From Pelagibacterales bacterium SAG-MED22 (GTDB lineage: Bacteria; Pseudomonadota; Alphaproteobacteria; Pelagibacterales; Pelagibacteraceae): a stretch of DNA of 64,000 nucleotides. Positions within the stretch are counted from its first letter, which is position 1. Each line of letters opens with the position of its first letter. Shown piece by piece: positions 30,475 to 38,261 of the stretch. The position numbers and the translations under genes are program-made. The notes beneath the pieces were generated by a model. It was not told the origin of the DNA and did not search any database. It saw nothing but the letters and a program-made list of their open reading frames with translations. The stretch covers positions 1-64,000 of the forward strand of contig JACWDT010000003.1 of assembly GCA_014653985.1 (NCBI GenBank), written 5' to 3'.

Positions 30475-30942
30475 TTAGTTCCCCTCATTGTTGTTTAAAT
30501 GTTTTTCCCATTTAAGGTTAGCTCGATTTAAATTTGCTTTTTTTCTGGCGTTTACCTTAAATTTTTCAAAGGCTGTTGGCTCCCATATTTGAAAAGTTTG
30601 ACCTTGACCAACAAACAACATGCTATTTTTTATTTTTGCATGTTTTAATAATTTTAACGAAATTAAAATTCTTCCTTCGCTATCAAATTGTAAATTAGCG
30701 CTTTCTGCTAGAATTGAAGTTGCAAAAAAATCTCTTTTTTCTTCAAATGGATTTAAAGAGTCTATTGCTGATGAAATTTTTTCAATTCGATCCTGAGAAC
30801 AAGCTTCGATAGATAGGTTATTAAATGATGGATAACAAATAACACCATTATATCCTAAATTAGAAAGATGAGATCTAAAGCTAGCTGGCACTGAAACCCG
30901 ACCTTTTTTGTCTAATTTGTTCTCGTATGTACTTAAAAACAT
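30475..30942 (-). CDS. mraZ: transcriptional regulator MraZ
   Basis: MraZ is a ring-forming DNA-binding protein that represses its own dcw promoter in E. coli. The 155-aa protein has two SpoVT/AbrB-like half-domains, each with the family motif: [13 protein letters not shown] (about residues 11-23) and [13 protein letters not shown] (about residues 86-98). It is the first gene of the cluster. Three TGGG boxes at 10-bp spacing lie upstream of its start (30971-30995), matching the kind of site MraZ binds. Confidence 0.95.
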   Translation of the reverse strand: MFLSTYENKLDKKGRVSVPASFRSHLSNLGYNGVICYPSFNNLSIEACSQDRIEKISSAIDSLNPFEEKRDFFATSILAESANLQFDSEGRILISLKLLKHAKIKNSMLFVGQGQTFQIWEPTAFEKFKVNARKKANLNRANLKWEKHLNNNEGN

Positions 30943-30970
30943 AATTTTTATAATATTTAAATTCCATAAT

Positions 30971-30995
30971 TGGGAATATATGGGAATATATGGGT
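30971..30995. promoter_or_regulatory. probable MraZ operator (three 10-bp direct repeats)
   Basis: The plus strand reads tgggaatata, tgggaatata, tgggt at 30971, 30981 and 30991: exact 10-bp periodicity, one helical turn. E. coli MraZ is known to bind TGGGN repeats with 5-nt spacers. The repeats cover the inferred -10 hexamer and start site of the mraZ promoter, consistent with autorepression. Confidence 0.7.
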
Positions 30996-31013
30996 ATTTT
31001 AATTAGCTGTCAA
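30985..31013 (-). promoter_or_regulatory. sigma-70-type promoter of the dcw run
   Basis: On the minus strand a perfect TTGACA (31013-31008), a 17-bp spacer and TATATT (30990-30985) precede mraZ. The predicted start is near 30978, giving a leader of about 36 bases to the ATG at 30942. No other obvious promoter was recognised through to ligA. Confidence 0.65.
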
Positions 31014-31153
31014 ACTATGAATCTGGACTATTTTTCAATGAATTTAATGATTTTCTTTTTAGAATCTTTATAAAATTTAAATAGAAAGATTTATTGTTTT
31101 ACAATTTGATAAAAAAAAAGAGAACATTAAATTTATTTTGAGAATTAATAAGT

Positions 31154-31509
31154 TTGCCAGATAAACTATAAGCCGGGTTCTGTCATTTAAACTTATCATT
31201 TGTCTAGGCTTAAGATCACTCTTAAGCTCAAGCAACTAACCCTGATGACTAGCCAAGGAAGGCTTTTAGTTTTTTAACAATGTCATCTCTACTTAGTCTT
31301 GCTCTCAGTGGGGTTTTCCAGCGTTCATTGTTACCAATAGAACCGGTGTGCTCTTACCACACCTTTTCACCCTTGCCATGTTATGGCGGTTTATTTTCTG
31401 TGGCACTATCCCTAGGGTTGCCCCCGCCAGGTATTACCTGGCACTGTTTCCTTGTAGAGCCCGGACTTTCCTCTTTAACAAGTTAAAGCGATAAGTCGTT
31501 TATCTGGCA
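31154..31509 (-). ncRNA. rnpB: RNase P RNA, bacterial type A
   Basis: This is the catalytic RNA that trims tRNA 5' leaders. On the minus strand it starts with GCCAGATAAAC, which pairs with GTTTATCTGGC at the 3' end (P1; 31498-31508 with 31156-31166). The conserved GAGGAAAGTCCGGGC (31459-31473) and the 3' ACAGAACCCGGCTTA (31169-31183) are the universal P4 strands. The internal segments GGGGGCAACCC and GGTAAGAGCACACCGG are also typical. About 355 nt. Together with the mraZ promoter it explains most of the 606-base stretch 30943-31548 that has no protein gene; 31020-31150 shows only a 9-A run (31111-31119), a possible T-tract for 3' end formation. Confidence 0.95.
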
Positions 31510-31514
31510 AGAAG

Positions 31515-31542
31515 AATTTACAACTAAGCTATAAAATATCAA
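31515..31542 (-). promoter_or_regulatory. candidate rnpB promoter
   Basis: On the minus strand TTGATA (31542-31537), a 16-bp spacer and TAAATT (31520-31515) lie directly upstream of rnpB. A start near 31508 would coincide with the first P1 base. The hexamers are imperfect in an AT-rich background, so this is tentative. Confidence 0.4.
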
Positions 31543-31548
31543 GAAATT

Positions 31549-32295
31549 TTATTTCAGGTTTTTTGCTAGGTTATTGCTAATAAAAAGACATTCTTGATCA
31601 ATTGTACCATTTACAAGTTCTTGTCTAAATCTTCTTTGAAATGCAGTTATTAATAATTTTGTATATTTATGTTTATTAAACAAAACATTTTTTTGGTATC
31701 CTATTTTATACAAATTTTTAAAAAATTTATTCTTTCCTAGTTTATCAACTATTTGATTCCTTTTTTTAAAAATATTTTTTTCATTTAAATTATGCCTATA
31801 ACCGATTTTATTTTTTGATAAATATTTCCAAGGAAACTTTTCCCCTGGATCTTTTTTTCTATCTGGAGCTATATCAGAATGACCTAATATAAAATTTGAT
31901 TTAATTTTATATTTTTTTCTTAAATAAGTGCTCAATTTTAAAATTGATTTAATTTGTTTTTTTGAAAATTTTTTATATGAATATTCATGTCCAGGATTAC
32001 TAATTTCTATTCCTATAGAATATTTATTAATTGATTTATAATTTTTCCATGATGATACTCCTGCGTGCCAAGCAACATATAAATCAGGGACTAAAGTTAG
32101 TATTTCGCCATTATTTTTTATTAAATAATGGCTACTAACTTTTGATTTGGTATCTGTTAAACGAGTGATTGCTTGATTTTCTTTTTTCATCCCAGTGTAA
32201 TGAAAAATAATAAATTTAATTTCTTTTACTTTTCTTTTTTTTACATCAAAATTTGGCGAGTAATTCAGGGTTGTATTCATTTTTGATTTTGGCAT
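31549..32295 (-). CDS. N-acetylmuramoyl-L-alanine amidase (amidase_2 + PG-binding domain)
   Basis: This is an AmpD-type zinc amidase that cuts the MurNAc-L-Ala bond in peptidoglycan. The 248-aa protein has FIIFHYTGM, SSHYLIKNNGEI, AWHAGVSSW, SIGIEISNPGHEY and GHSDIAPDRKKDPGEKFPW, containing the zinc ligands and catalytic residues. The C-terminal part (LLITAFQRRFRQELVNG) resembles a peptidoglycan-binding-1 domain. No signal peptide is evident, as expected for a cytoplasmic AmpD-like recycling enzyme. It is upstream of rnpB and divergent from mlaA. Confidence 0.88.
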   Translation of the reverse strand: MPKSKMNTTLNYSPNFDVKKRKVKEIKFIIFHYTGMKKENQAITRLTDTKSKVSSHYLIKNNGEILTLVPDLYVAWHAGVSSWKNYKSINKYSIGIEISNPGHEYSYKKFSKKQIKSILKLSTYLRKKYKIKSNFILGHSDIAPDRKKDPGEKFPWKYLSKNKIGYRHNLNEKNIFKKRNQIVDKLGKNKFFKNLYKIGYQKNVLFNKHKYTKLLITAFQRRFRQELVNGTIDQECLFISNNLAKNLK

Positions 32296-32378
32296 AAATT
32301 AAGTCTATTTATAAACACTTTATCGACATTTTTTAAATTTAAATGCTATTAAATATTCTAATTTTTTATAATATATAT

Positions 32379-33185
32379 ATGCTCATGTACAAAAAATTTG
32401 TAATAACCTTAATTTCAATTTTCTTATTATCCTTTAATGCAATTGCAGGTTCTGATGGTGAATTGGTATTATCAGAAAATGAGAAACCCAAAAAAATAAA
32501 AGACTGTTTTGAAAAACTCAATAGAGTTACCTTTTCATTTAATCAAAGTTTAGACAGGGCTGTTATTAAGCCATTAGCAAAGGGATATAGAAAATTACCA
32601 GATCCCATCCAAAAGGGTACGAGTAACGCAGTAAAAAATTTATCTACCTTAATCACAATACCTAATAACGTTTTACAAGGAGATGTAAAAACTGCAGCGA
32701 TTAATACTGGAAGGTTAGTTGTAAATACAACAGTTGGACTATTGGGTATGATTGACGTAGCAAATAAAATAGGCTTTCCAAAATATGTTAAGGAAGATTA
32801 TGGTCAAACTTTAGGCGCTTGGGGTGTTGGCCCAGGTTGTTATTTAGTTCTTCCAGTTTTAGGTCCTTCAACAATAAGAGACTCAGCTGGATCTTTTGCT
32901 AATGTATTGGGAGGAGATCCTTGGTATAATGCTTCAATACATGGTAATAACGAGTTTTTAAATGAAGGAGTTTTTCTGACATCAAAAGCTCTAAGTGGTA
33001 TTGAGTTTAGAGCAAATAATATTGAGTCCCTAGATAATCTTGAAAAAAATTCAGTAGATTTTTATGCTTCAGTTAAAAGTTTATATCTACAAGATAGAGA
33101 GAATAAAATTGAAAATCAAAATAGAGGAAATATTGAGGTTATTTATAAAAATGAAGAAGACTGGGAAGAAATAGACAGCCAATAA
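32379..33185 (+). CDS. mlaA: MlaA/VacJ-family phospholipid-transport protein
   Basis: MlaA removes phospholipids from the outer leaflet of the outer membrane in the retrograde Mla pathway. I chose ATG at 32379 (MLMYKKF, 268 aa), with ATG at 32385 close behind. The body matches the family: EKLNRVTFSFNQSLDRAVIKPLAKGY, RLVVNTTVGLLGMIDVA, DYGQTLGAWGVGPGCYLVLPVLGPST and RDSAG. The signal peptide ends FNAIAG with no cysteine, so it is apparently not a lipoprotein, unlike E. coli MlaA. The usual DP before the F-E/K-NR motif is DC here. mlaC follows after 15 bases. Confidence 0.9.
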   Translation: MLMYKKFVITLISIFLLSFNAIAGSDGELVLSENEKPKKIKDCFEKLNRVTFSFNQSLDRAVIKPLAKGYRKLPDPIQKGTSNAVKNLSTLITIPNNVLQGDVKTAAINTGRLVVNTTVGLLGMIDVANKIGFPKYVKEDYGQTLGAWGVGPGCYLVLPVLGPSTIRDSAGSFANVLGGDPWYNASIHGNNEFLNEGVFLTSKALSGIEFRANNIESLDNLEKNSVDFYASVKSLYLQDRENKIENQNRGNIEVIYKNEEDWEEIDSQ

Positions 33186-33200
33186 AAAATTTCTTTGTAA

Positions 33201-33785
33201 ATGAAAAAAATTTTCCTAATTTTATTACTGTTTAGCATAAATACTTCAAACGTTTACTCTATTGAGCCAGATGTATTTATTCAATCTACTGTAAACAGAG
33301 CATCACAAATTCTATCTAAAAATATATCAAAAGAAGAAAAAATAAATCAGCTTAAATCTATAGCTAAAGAGACTGTTGATATAAAAGGAGTTGGTTTTTA
33401 CTCTCTAGGGTCAGCAAGGAAAAATCTAAATGATAGTCAAAAAATTGAATATTTAAAATTATTTGAAGATTATTTTTTAAAAAGTTTTTCTAGTCGATTG
33501 GCTGAATATACTAATCCTGAAATAGAGGTTAATGATAAAAAATTTTTAAATGAAAACTATACAATCGTAAATAGTTTGTTGGTAGGAACTTCTGAAAGAC
33601 CTGAGGTAAAAATTGATTGGAGAGTTTATACAAAAGATTCTAAAAACCCATTAATTAGAGATTTAATTATAGAGGGTTTAAGTTTAGCAAGAACACAAAA
33701 GGAAGAGTTTTCATCAATCTTAAATTCTAATGATGGAGATATTAACGCCTTATTCAAAACTTTAGAGGAATTTTCAAAAAATTAA
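33201..33785 (+). CDS. mlaC: MlaC-family periplasmic phospholipid-binding protein
   Basis: This 194-aa protein has a cleavable signal peptide (MKKIFLILLLFSINTSNVYS). Family features of MlaC/Ttg2D follow: DVKGVGFYSLG-type core (IKGVGFYSLG), LKLFEDYFLKSFSSRLAEY, VNSLLVGTSERPEVKIDWRVY and RDLIIEGLSLARTQKEEFSSIL. MlaC shuttles phospholipids between MlaA and the MlaFEDB transporter. The coupling with mlaA supports both calls; mlaFED are not in this window. Confidence 0.9.
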   Translation: MKKIFLILLLFSINTSNVYSIEPDVFIQSTVNRASQILSKNISKEEKINQLKSIAKETVDIKGVGFYSLGSARKNLNDSQKIEYLKLFEDYFLKSFSSRLAEYTNPEIEVNDKKFLNENYTIVNSLLVGTSERPEVKIDWRVYTKDSKNPLIRDLIIEGLSLARTQKEEFSSILNSNDGDINALFKTLEEFSKN

Positions 33786-33791
33786 TTTAGT

Positions 33792-33868
33792 TGGTGGGCC
33801 CGCCAGGACTCGAACCTGGGACCAATACATTATGAGTGTACTGCTCTAACCAACTGAGCTACAGGCCC
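33792..33868 (-). tRNA. tRNA-Ile2 (CAT anticodon, lysidine type)
   Basis: On the minus strand: acceptor GGGCCTG/CGGGCCC, D-arm GCTC-AGTTGGTTA-GAGC, anticodon arm GTACA-CTCATAA-TGTAT (CAT), T-arm CCAGG-TTCGAGT-CCTGG, discriminator A and encoded CCA. CAT can mean Met or Ile. The acceptor and the TTGGTCC variable region look like alphaproteobacterial tRNA-Ile2, whose C34 is modified to lysidine by TilS, more than like elongator Met. The identity is by resemblance. Confidence 0.8.
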
Positions 33869-33926
33869 AAAACTTAAAATTAGTTATATCATTTTTTTTA
33901 AGTTATCAATTAAAGATATTTGTTTG

Positions 33927-34001
33927 TGGTGGGCCGTGTTGGTTACGCTCCAACTACCCCTGCAATGTCAATGCAGTACTCTACTATTGAGCTAACGGCC
34001 C
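33927..34001 (-). tRNA. tRNA-Val (GAC) with non-canonical D and T loops
   Basis: All four stems are intact on the minus strand: acceptor GGGCCGT/ACGGCCC, D-stem GCTC/GAGT, anticodon stem CTGCA/TGCAG with loop TTGACAT (GAC), and T-stem GTTGG/CCAAC, then A and encoded CCA; 75 nt. The D loop is AATAGTA, lacking the G18G19 pair. The T loop is AGCGTAA where TTCRANN is expected, so only C56 is kept. It begins 4 bases after the rpoD stop, so it may be processed from the rpoD transcript. Confidence 0.8.
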
Positions 34002-34005
34002 AGTA

Positions 34006-35829
34006 TTAACTTTCTAAAAAGCTTTTAAGTTGTTTTGATCTACTAGGATGCTTTAATTTTCTTAGAGCCTTGGCTTCGATTTGTCGAATTCTCTCTCTTG
34101 TGACAGAAAACTGTAATCCAACTTCCTCCAAAGTATGATCGGTATTCATACCTACCCCAAATCTCATTCTTAATACCCTTTCCTCTCTTGGTGTTAATGT
34201 GGATAGTATTTTAGTAGTTGCTTCTCCAAGATTTGACTTAATTGCTTGTTCGAGTGGTGCTAGTGCTTTTGTATCTTCAATAAAATCTCCTAGACTGCTA
34301 TCCTCTTCATCACCCACTGGTTTTTCTAAGGAGACTGGTTCTTTTGAAATTTTTAAAACTTTTCTAACTTTATCAAGTGGCATTCTCAATTTTTGAGCTA
34401 ATTCTTCAGGAGTAGCCTCTCTTCCGAATTCACTTAAAATTAATCTTTGGGTTCTTACAATTTTATTAATTGTTTCAATCATGTGAACAGGAATACGTAT
34501 TGTTCTAGCTTGATCAGCAATTGATCTAGTTATTGCTTGCCTAATCCACCAAGTTGCATATGTTGAAAACTTATATCCTCTTCTATATTCAAATTTATCA
34601 ACCGCTTTCATCAGGCCAATATTTCCCTCTTGAATTAAATCTAAAAACTGAAGTCCACGGTTTGTATATTTTTTTGCAATTGAGATAACTAACCTTAAAT
34701 TAGCTTCAACCATCTCTTTTTTTGCAATTCTAGACTCTTTTTCACCTTTTTGAACTCTGCTTACTAGTTTTTTGAAATCTGTTACTGATATTCCAAGTTT
34801 ATGACTAATTTCAATTAATCTCTCTCTAATATTTTTAAATTCTTCTTTGTTTTTACTAAAAAATTGTTTCCAAATATTATTGGTATCTAGGAATTTTTTT
34901 AAATTTGGGTTAATTTCATTTCCAATATAAAATTTGATAAATTCATTTCTTGGAATTTTGTGGTCCATTGCAAGTCTTAAAAGATTACCCTCAAGAGAAA
35001 TAATTTTTTTATTTTCAACATAATGTTTTTGCACGAGTTCCTCTAAAACTGATGGGGATAATTGAAGTGATTTAATATTCTCTAAAATATCACTAACAAT
35101 TTTATCGTAACCTTTTTCTTTTGCTGGCGAAAAATTTTGCGAATTTAGGACACAATCTAATTTTTCTTTTTGGTATTTAATTAACTTTGTGTATTCTTTA
35201 GTTAATGTGTTAACAGTTTTTAGAACTTTAGGCTTAATCTCAGTTTCCATTGCAGCAAGAGTGGGATTGAAGTCATCATCCTCATCAGAAGAACCTTCTT
35301 CTTTGTCAGTCTCACCAGCATTTTTTTGTTTAGCGCTTGGCCCTGTCGACTCATCCTCCATATAATTAGTGTCAATATCAATAATTTCTCTTACTAAAAT
35401 TTCGTCTTTTTGTAATTTATCATTCCATTCAAAAAACTGTTGAGCAGTTATTGGACTTTGAGAAAGCGCAATTAACATGACATCTTTTCCAGCCTCAATT
35501 CTTTTTGCAATTGCAATTTCACCTTCTCTAGAAAGAAGTTCTACACCACCCATCTCACGTAAATACATCCTAATAGGATCATCACTTTTTTCGATTGTCT
35601 TTCCTTCTTCTTTGCCAGAGTTTTCTTTTTTTCTTAAAACTTTAAAATCAGATTTTTTTTCAACTAAGGAAACATTTTCATTTAAAATATGAATAAAAGC
35701 TTGAGCCAAGTTATCATCGGATAAGTTTCTTTTTCCAAGAGACTTGCTTAATTCTTCATAGGTTATGAAACCTCTATGAGTTCCTCGACCCATTAATCTA
35801 GCAAATGATTTTGTTATAATTCTTTCCAC
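34006..35829 (-). CDS. rpoD: RNA polymerase primary sigma factor (sigma-70)
   Basis: RpoD directs housekeeping transcription. The 607-aa protein has region 1.1 near the N-terminus, region 1.2 ([20 protein letters not shown]), an acidic non-conserved insert (about residues 160-200), region 2 ([59 protein letters not shown]), region 3, and region 4 ([35 protein letters not shown]). It is downstream of dnaG with a 67-base gap, part of a macromolecular-synthesis grouping, and leads into two tRNA genes. Confidence 0.97.
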   Translation of the reverse strand: MERIITKSFARLMGRGTHRGFITYEELSKSLGKRNLSDDNLAQAFIHILNENVSLVEKKSDFKVLRKKENSGKEEGKTIEKSDDPIRMYLREMGGVELLSREGEIAIAKRIEAGKDVMLIALSQSPITAQQFFEWNDKLQKDEILVREIIDIDTNYMEDESTGPSAKQKNAGETDKEEGSSDEDDDFNPTLAAMETEIKPKVLKTVNTLTKEYTKLIKYQKEKLDCVLNSQNFSPAKEKGYDKIVSDILENIKSLQLSPSVLEELVQKHYVENKKIISLEGNLLRLAMDHKIPRNEFIKFYIGNEINPNLKKFLDTNNIWKQFFSKNKEEFKNIRERLIEISHKLGISVTDFKKLVSRVQKGEKESRIAKKEMVEANLRLVISIAKKYTNRGLQFLDLIQEGNIGLMKAVDKFEYRRGYKFSTYATWWIRQAITRSIADQARTIRIPVHMIETINKIVRTQRLILSEFGREATPEELAQKLRMPLDKVRKVLKISKEPVSLEKPVGDEEDSSLGDFIEDTKALAPLEQAIKSNLGEATTKILSTLTPREERVLRMRFGVGMNTDHTLEEVGLQFSVTRERIRQIEAKALRKLKHPSRSKQLKSFLES

Positions 35830-35896
35830 GGCAATAAAAGTTTGGGAGTCTTATATAATGTCAAATCTGCAAAAATCCATGACTAAATTAGCTGGA

Positions 35897-37672
35897 TTAA
35901 TTGAGATTCTGCTTTTTTTTTAGCTCTTTTAGCTCATTAAATGTAGTCTCGCTCATATCAACTGAGAACTTCGATTCTAATTCTTGAATTCTAAACTCAA
36001 GATCATAATTCATTAAATCTCTTGAAATATCTTCTAACAATTCGATCGTTTTTTGGTCATCATCAGCCTGATTTTTAAGAATATGTTTAATGGGTGCAAA
36101 TTTATTTATCTTTTCTAACAATTGATTGTCTAACTTTAAATCCTCAATTATAATTTGCTCTCCAGATTTCAGTTTCTCAATTATTAATTCAAATATTTTT
36201 TTATTAAATTCTGTAAATAGCTTAATATTTTCAATTAAATGTATATTTGCTTGTAACAAATTTAAATTATTCATTACTAAATATAATAAAGAAAATTCCT
36301 TAAGCTCAACCCCTGTCAACAATTGACTGTCATTGAAATGCTTTTTTGTTGTATCAAGTGATTTTGCTCTTTTAACAAAAAATTTTTTCTTATTTTGATT
36401 AGAATGTGGTGTTAATTCTGCAATTTTTTCTAAAAAATATTCTAGTACATATTTTTTTATAAAATCATCCTTAATTGTACTTGTAATACTCCTCAATTTT
36501 TTTTCAAAGATTGCTAATGAAGAAGGATTATTTTCTGTTTGTTTTTTATAATGACTAAAAATAAATTGATGTATAGAAAGCTTACTTTGTTTGGTAAAAT
36601 CTATGAAATTAGCTTTACCATTTTTATTCACATAACTGTCAGGATCTTCTTTATCTGGTAAAAATAAAAATGAAATATTTTTTTCTGGTTTTAATTCTTT
36701 AATAGAGTTTTCTGCTGCTCTTAATGCAGCTTTATAACCACTTTCATCACCATCAAAGCATATAATAATGTCATCAAAAAACTGATTAAGAGTTAAAATT
36801 TGTTTATCAGTCAAAGAAGTTCCAAGATTGGCAACTGCATTATCAATACCATTTTTACTCAAACCGACAACATCCATATATCCCTCAACTAAATAGATAT
36901 GATCCATTTTATTAGAAAGTTTTCGAGCTAAATCTAAATTATATAAATTGGACCCTTTTCTAAAAAAATTTGTTTCAGGTGAATTTATATATTTAGCCAA
37001 ATAATCTAAGTTTTCGATTATTCTTCCCCCTAAAGCTATTGGTTGACCTGAGATGTTATTGATTGGAAAAATTAATCGTCCTCTAAATCTTTCAACATAT
37101 ATTTTCTTTTTTTCATCTAAGTAAAATAAACCTGTTTCAACTAAAGTTTGCTCACTATAATTATCTTTTAATTTCTCAAAAAAATTTGGATTTCTTTCTA
37201 TATATCCAATTTTAAATTTTTTGACTTCATCTTTAGTTAAAGATCTATTTTTTAAATAATCTCTTGCAATAGAGTAGCTCTCATTTTTTAATAATTCATT
37301 GTGATAAAAATCTACATACTGGCTAAAGATTGATTGGTACTCTTTCCATTTTTTTTCTCTTTCTTCATCTTGTTTCGAAAACATGTAGGGCTGCATTCCA
37401 GCTAATTGAGCTAAATGCTTTACTGCTTCACCAAATCTAAGATTTTGAATTTTCATAACAAAATCAAAAATGTTTCCGTGCTCTGAAGTTGCAAAACAAT
37501 GATAAAATTCTTTTTCATCATTTACTGTAAATGAAGGTGTTTTTTCGTTTTTAAATGGAGACAAACCAACAAACTCTTTACCTCTTTTTTTTAAGGAAAC
37601 TGTTTTTGAGACAACTGTTGATACTTTCAACCTTGTCTTAATTTCATCAAGGTATTCTTTTGGATATTTCAT
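35897..37672 (-). CDS. dnaG: DNA primase DnaG
   Basis: DnaG synthesises RNA primers for replication. The 591-aa protein has the N-terminal CHC2-type domain, the TOPRIM catalytic core (FRGRLIFPI, LVEGYMDVVG, ANLGTSLTD, CFDGDESGYKAALRAAE) and a C-terminal helicase-interaction region. The zinc module reads GLSPFKNEKTPSFTV ... FYHCFATSEHGN, so positions normally C, H and the last C are S, K and T, leaving one of four ligands. The ATG overlaps the yqeY-like stop (ATGA). Confidence 0.96.
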   Translation of the reverse strand: MKYPKEYLDEIKTRLKVSTVVSKTVSLKKRGKEFVGLSPFKNEKTPSFTVNDEKEFYHCFATSEHGNIFDFVMKIQNLRFGEAVKHLAQLAGMQPYMFSKQDEEREKKWKEYQSIFSQYVDFYHNELLKNESYSIARDYLKNRSLTKDEVKKFKIGYIERNPNFFEKLKDNYSEQTLVETGLFYLDEKKKIYVERFRGRLIFPINNISGQPIALGGRIIENLDYLAKYINSPETNFFRKGSNLYNLDLARKLSNKMDHIYLVEGYMDVVGLSKNGIDNAVANLGTSLTDKQILTLNQFFDDIIICFDGDESGYKAALRAAENSIKELKPEKNISFLFLPDKEDPDSYVNKNGKANFIDFTKQSKLSIHQFIFSHYKKQTENNPSSLAIFEKKLRSITSTIKDDFIKKYVLEYFLEKIAELTPHSNQNKKKFFVKRAKSLDTTKKHFNDSQLLTGVELKEFSLLYLVMNNLNLLQANIHLIENIKLFTEFNKKIFELIIEKLKSGEQIIIEDLKLDNQLLEKINKFAPIKHILKNQADDDQKTIELLEDISRDLMNYDLEFRIQELESKFSVDMSETTFNELKELKKKQNLN

Positions 37673-38133
37673 TGTTTGTTTAATAGATCTTTGATCATCG
37701 GGCCTGCTTTAGCAAAATCAATTTCATCCGAATGGGTTTTCTTTAACTCCCCCATTACTTTGCCCATATCTTTTATTGAATTAACACCCAGTTTAGCAAT
37801 TAAATCTGCACAGATTTTTTTGGTTTCCTCTTCTCCAAGTTGTTTTGGTAGAAATGCAGTTAAAATATCATATTCATTTTGTTCAACCTCTAGCAAATCA
37901 TTACGGTTATTTTTTTTATATATATCAATCGATTCGGCTCGTTGTTTAACCATTTTTTTCAAAAGCTTCTTGATGTCTTCATCATCTGTATCTTTTTTAT
38001 TAGGTCCAGATCGGTTGACTATGTCTAGATCCTTAATTGATGACAATATTAACCTATAGGTTGATATCTTATTTTTATCTTTTGATTTAAGAGCAGTTTT
38101 ATATTCGTTTTCGATAGTATCTTTTAAAGACAT
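37669..38133 (-). CDS. GatB/YqeY domain protein
   Basis: This 154-aa protein matches the YqeY family, related to the tRNA-binding tail domain of GatB. It has LKDTIENEYKTALKSKDK, TYRLILSSIKDLDI, LLKKMVKQRAESIDIYKKNNR, EQNEYDILTAFLPKQL and IKDMGKVMGELKK. The family's free-standing members are often next to dnaG and rpoD, as here. Function is uncertain; a tRNA-dependent amidotransferase-related role is only inference. It is translationally coupled to dnaG and divergent from carA. Confidence 0.88.
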   Translation of the reverse strand: MSLKDTIENEYKTALKSKDKNKISTYRLILSSIKDLDIVNRSGPNKKDTDDEDIKKLLKKMVKQRAESIDIYKKNNRNDLLEVEQNEYDILTAFLPKQLGEEETKKICADLIAKLGVNSIKDMGKVMGELKKTHSDEIDFAKAGPMIKDLLNKQ

Positions 38134-38175
38134 AATTTTTTTTAATCTACTGCAAAGAAATAATTCTTCAAAAGA

Positions 38176-38197
38176 AAAATTGTTTTTTTACAATTTT
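38176..38197. promoter_or_regulatory. 8-bp inverted repeat in the carA upstream region
   Basis: AAAATTGT-tttttt-ACAATTTT forms a perfect 8-bp stem with a 6-base loop, upstream of the candidate carA promoter and within the divergent yqeY-carA spacer. It could be an operator or a hairpin. In so AT-rich a region it may also be chance. Confidence 0.3.
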
Positions 38198-38211
38198 ATC
38201 ATACATCTCTG

Positions 38212-38240
38212 TTGCGATAATAGTGCAATTATTGTATTAA
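38212..38240 (+). promoter_or_regulatory. candidate carA promoter
   Basis: TTGCGA (38212-38217), a 17-bp spacer and TATTAA (38235-38240) lie 21 bases before the carA start codon. Each hexamer matches the sigma-70 consensus at 4 of 6 positions. A very short leader is implied. Confidence 0.35.
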
Positions 38241-38261
38241 CCTTTAACTTATGAGTTGTAA

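Noticed and set aside
31280..31486. 68-aa open frame on the plus strand
   Set aside because: It lies entirely antisense within the conserved RNase P RNA and has no recognisable protein features.
37676..38059. 127-aa plus-strand frame opposite the yqeY-like gene
   Set aside because: It is a mirror of the conserved YqeY reading, serine/phenylalanine-rich as antisense frames usually are in this genome.
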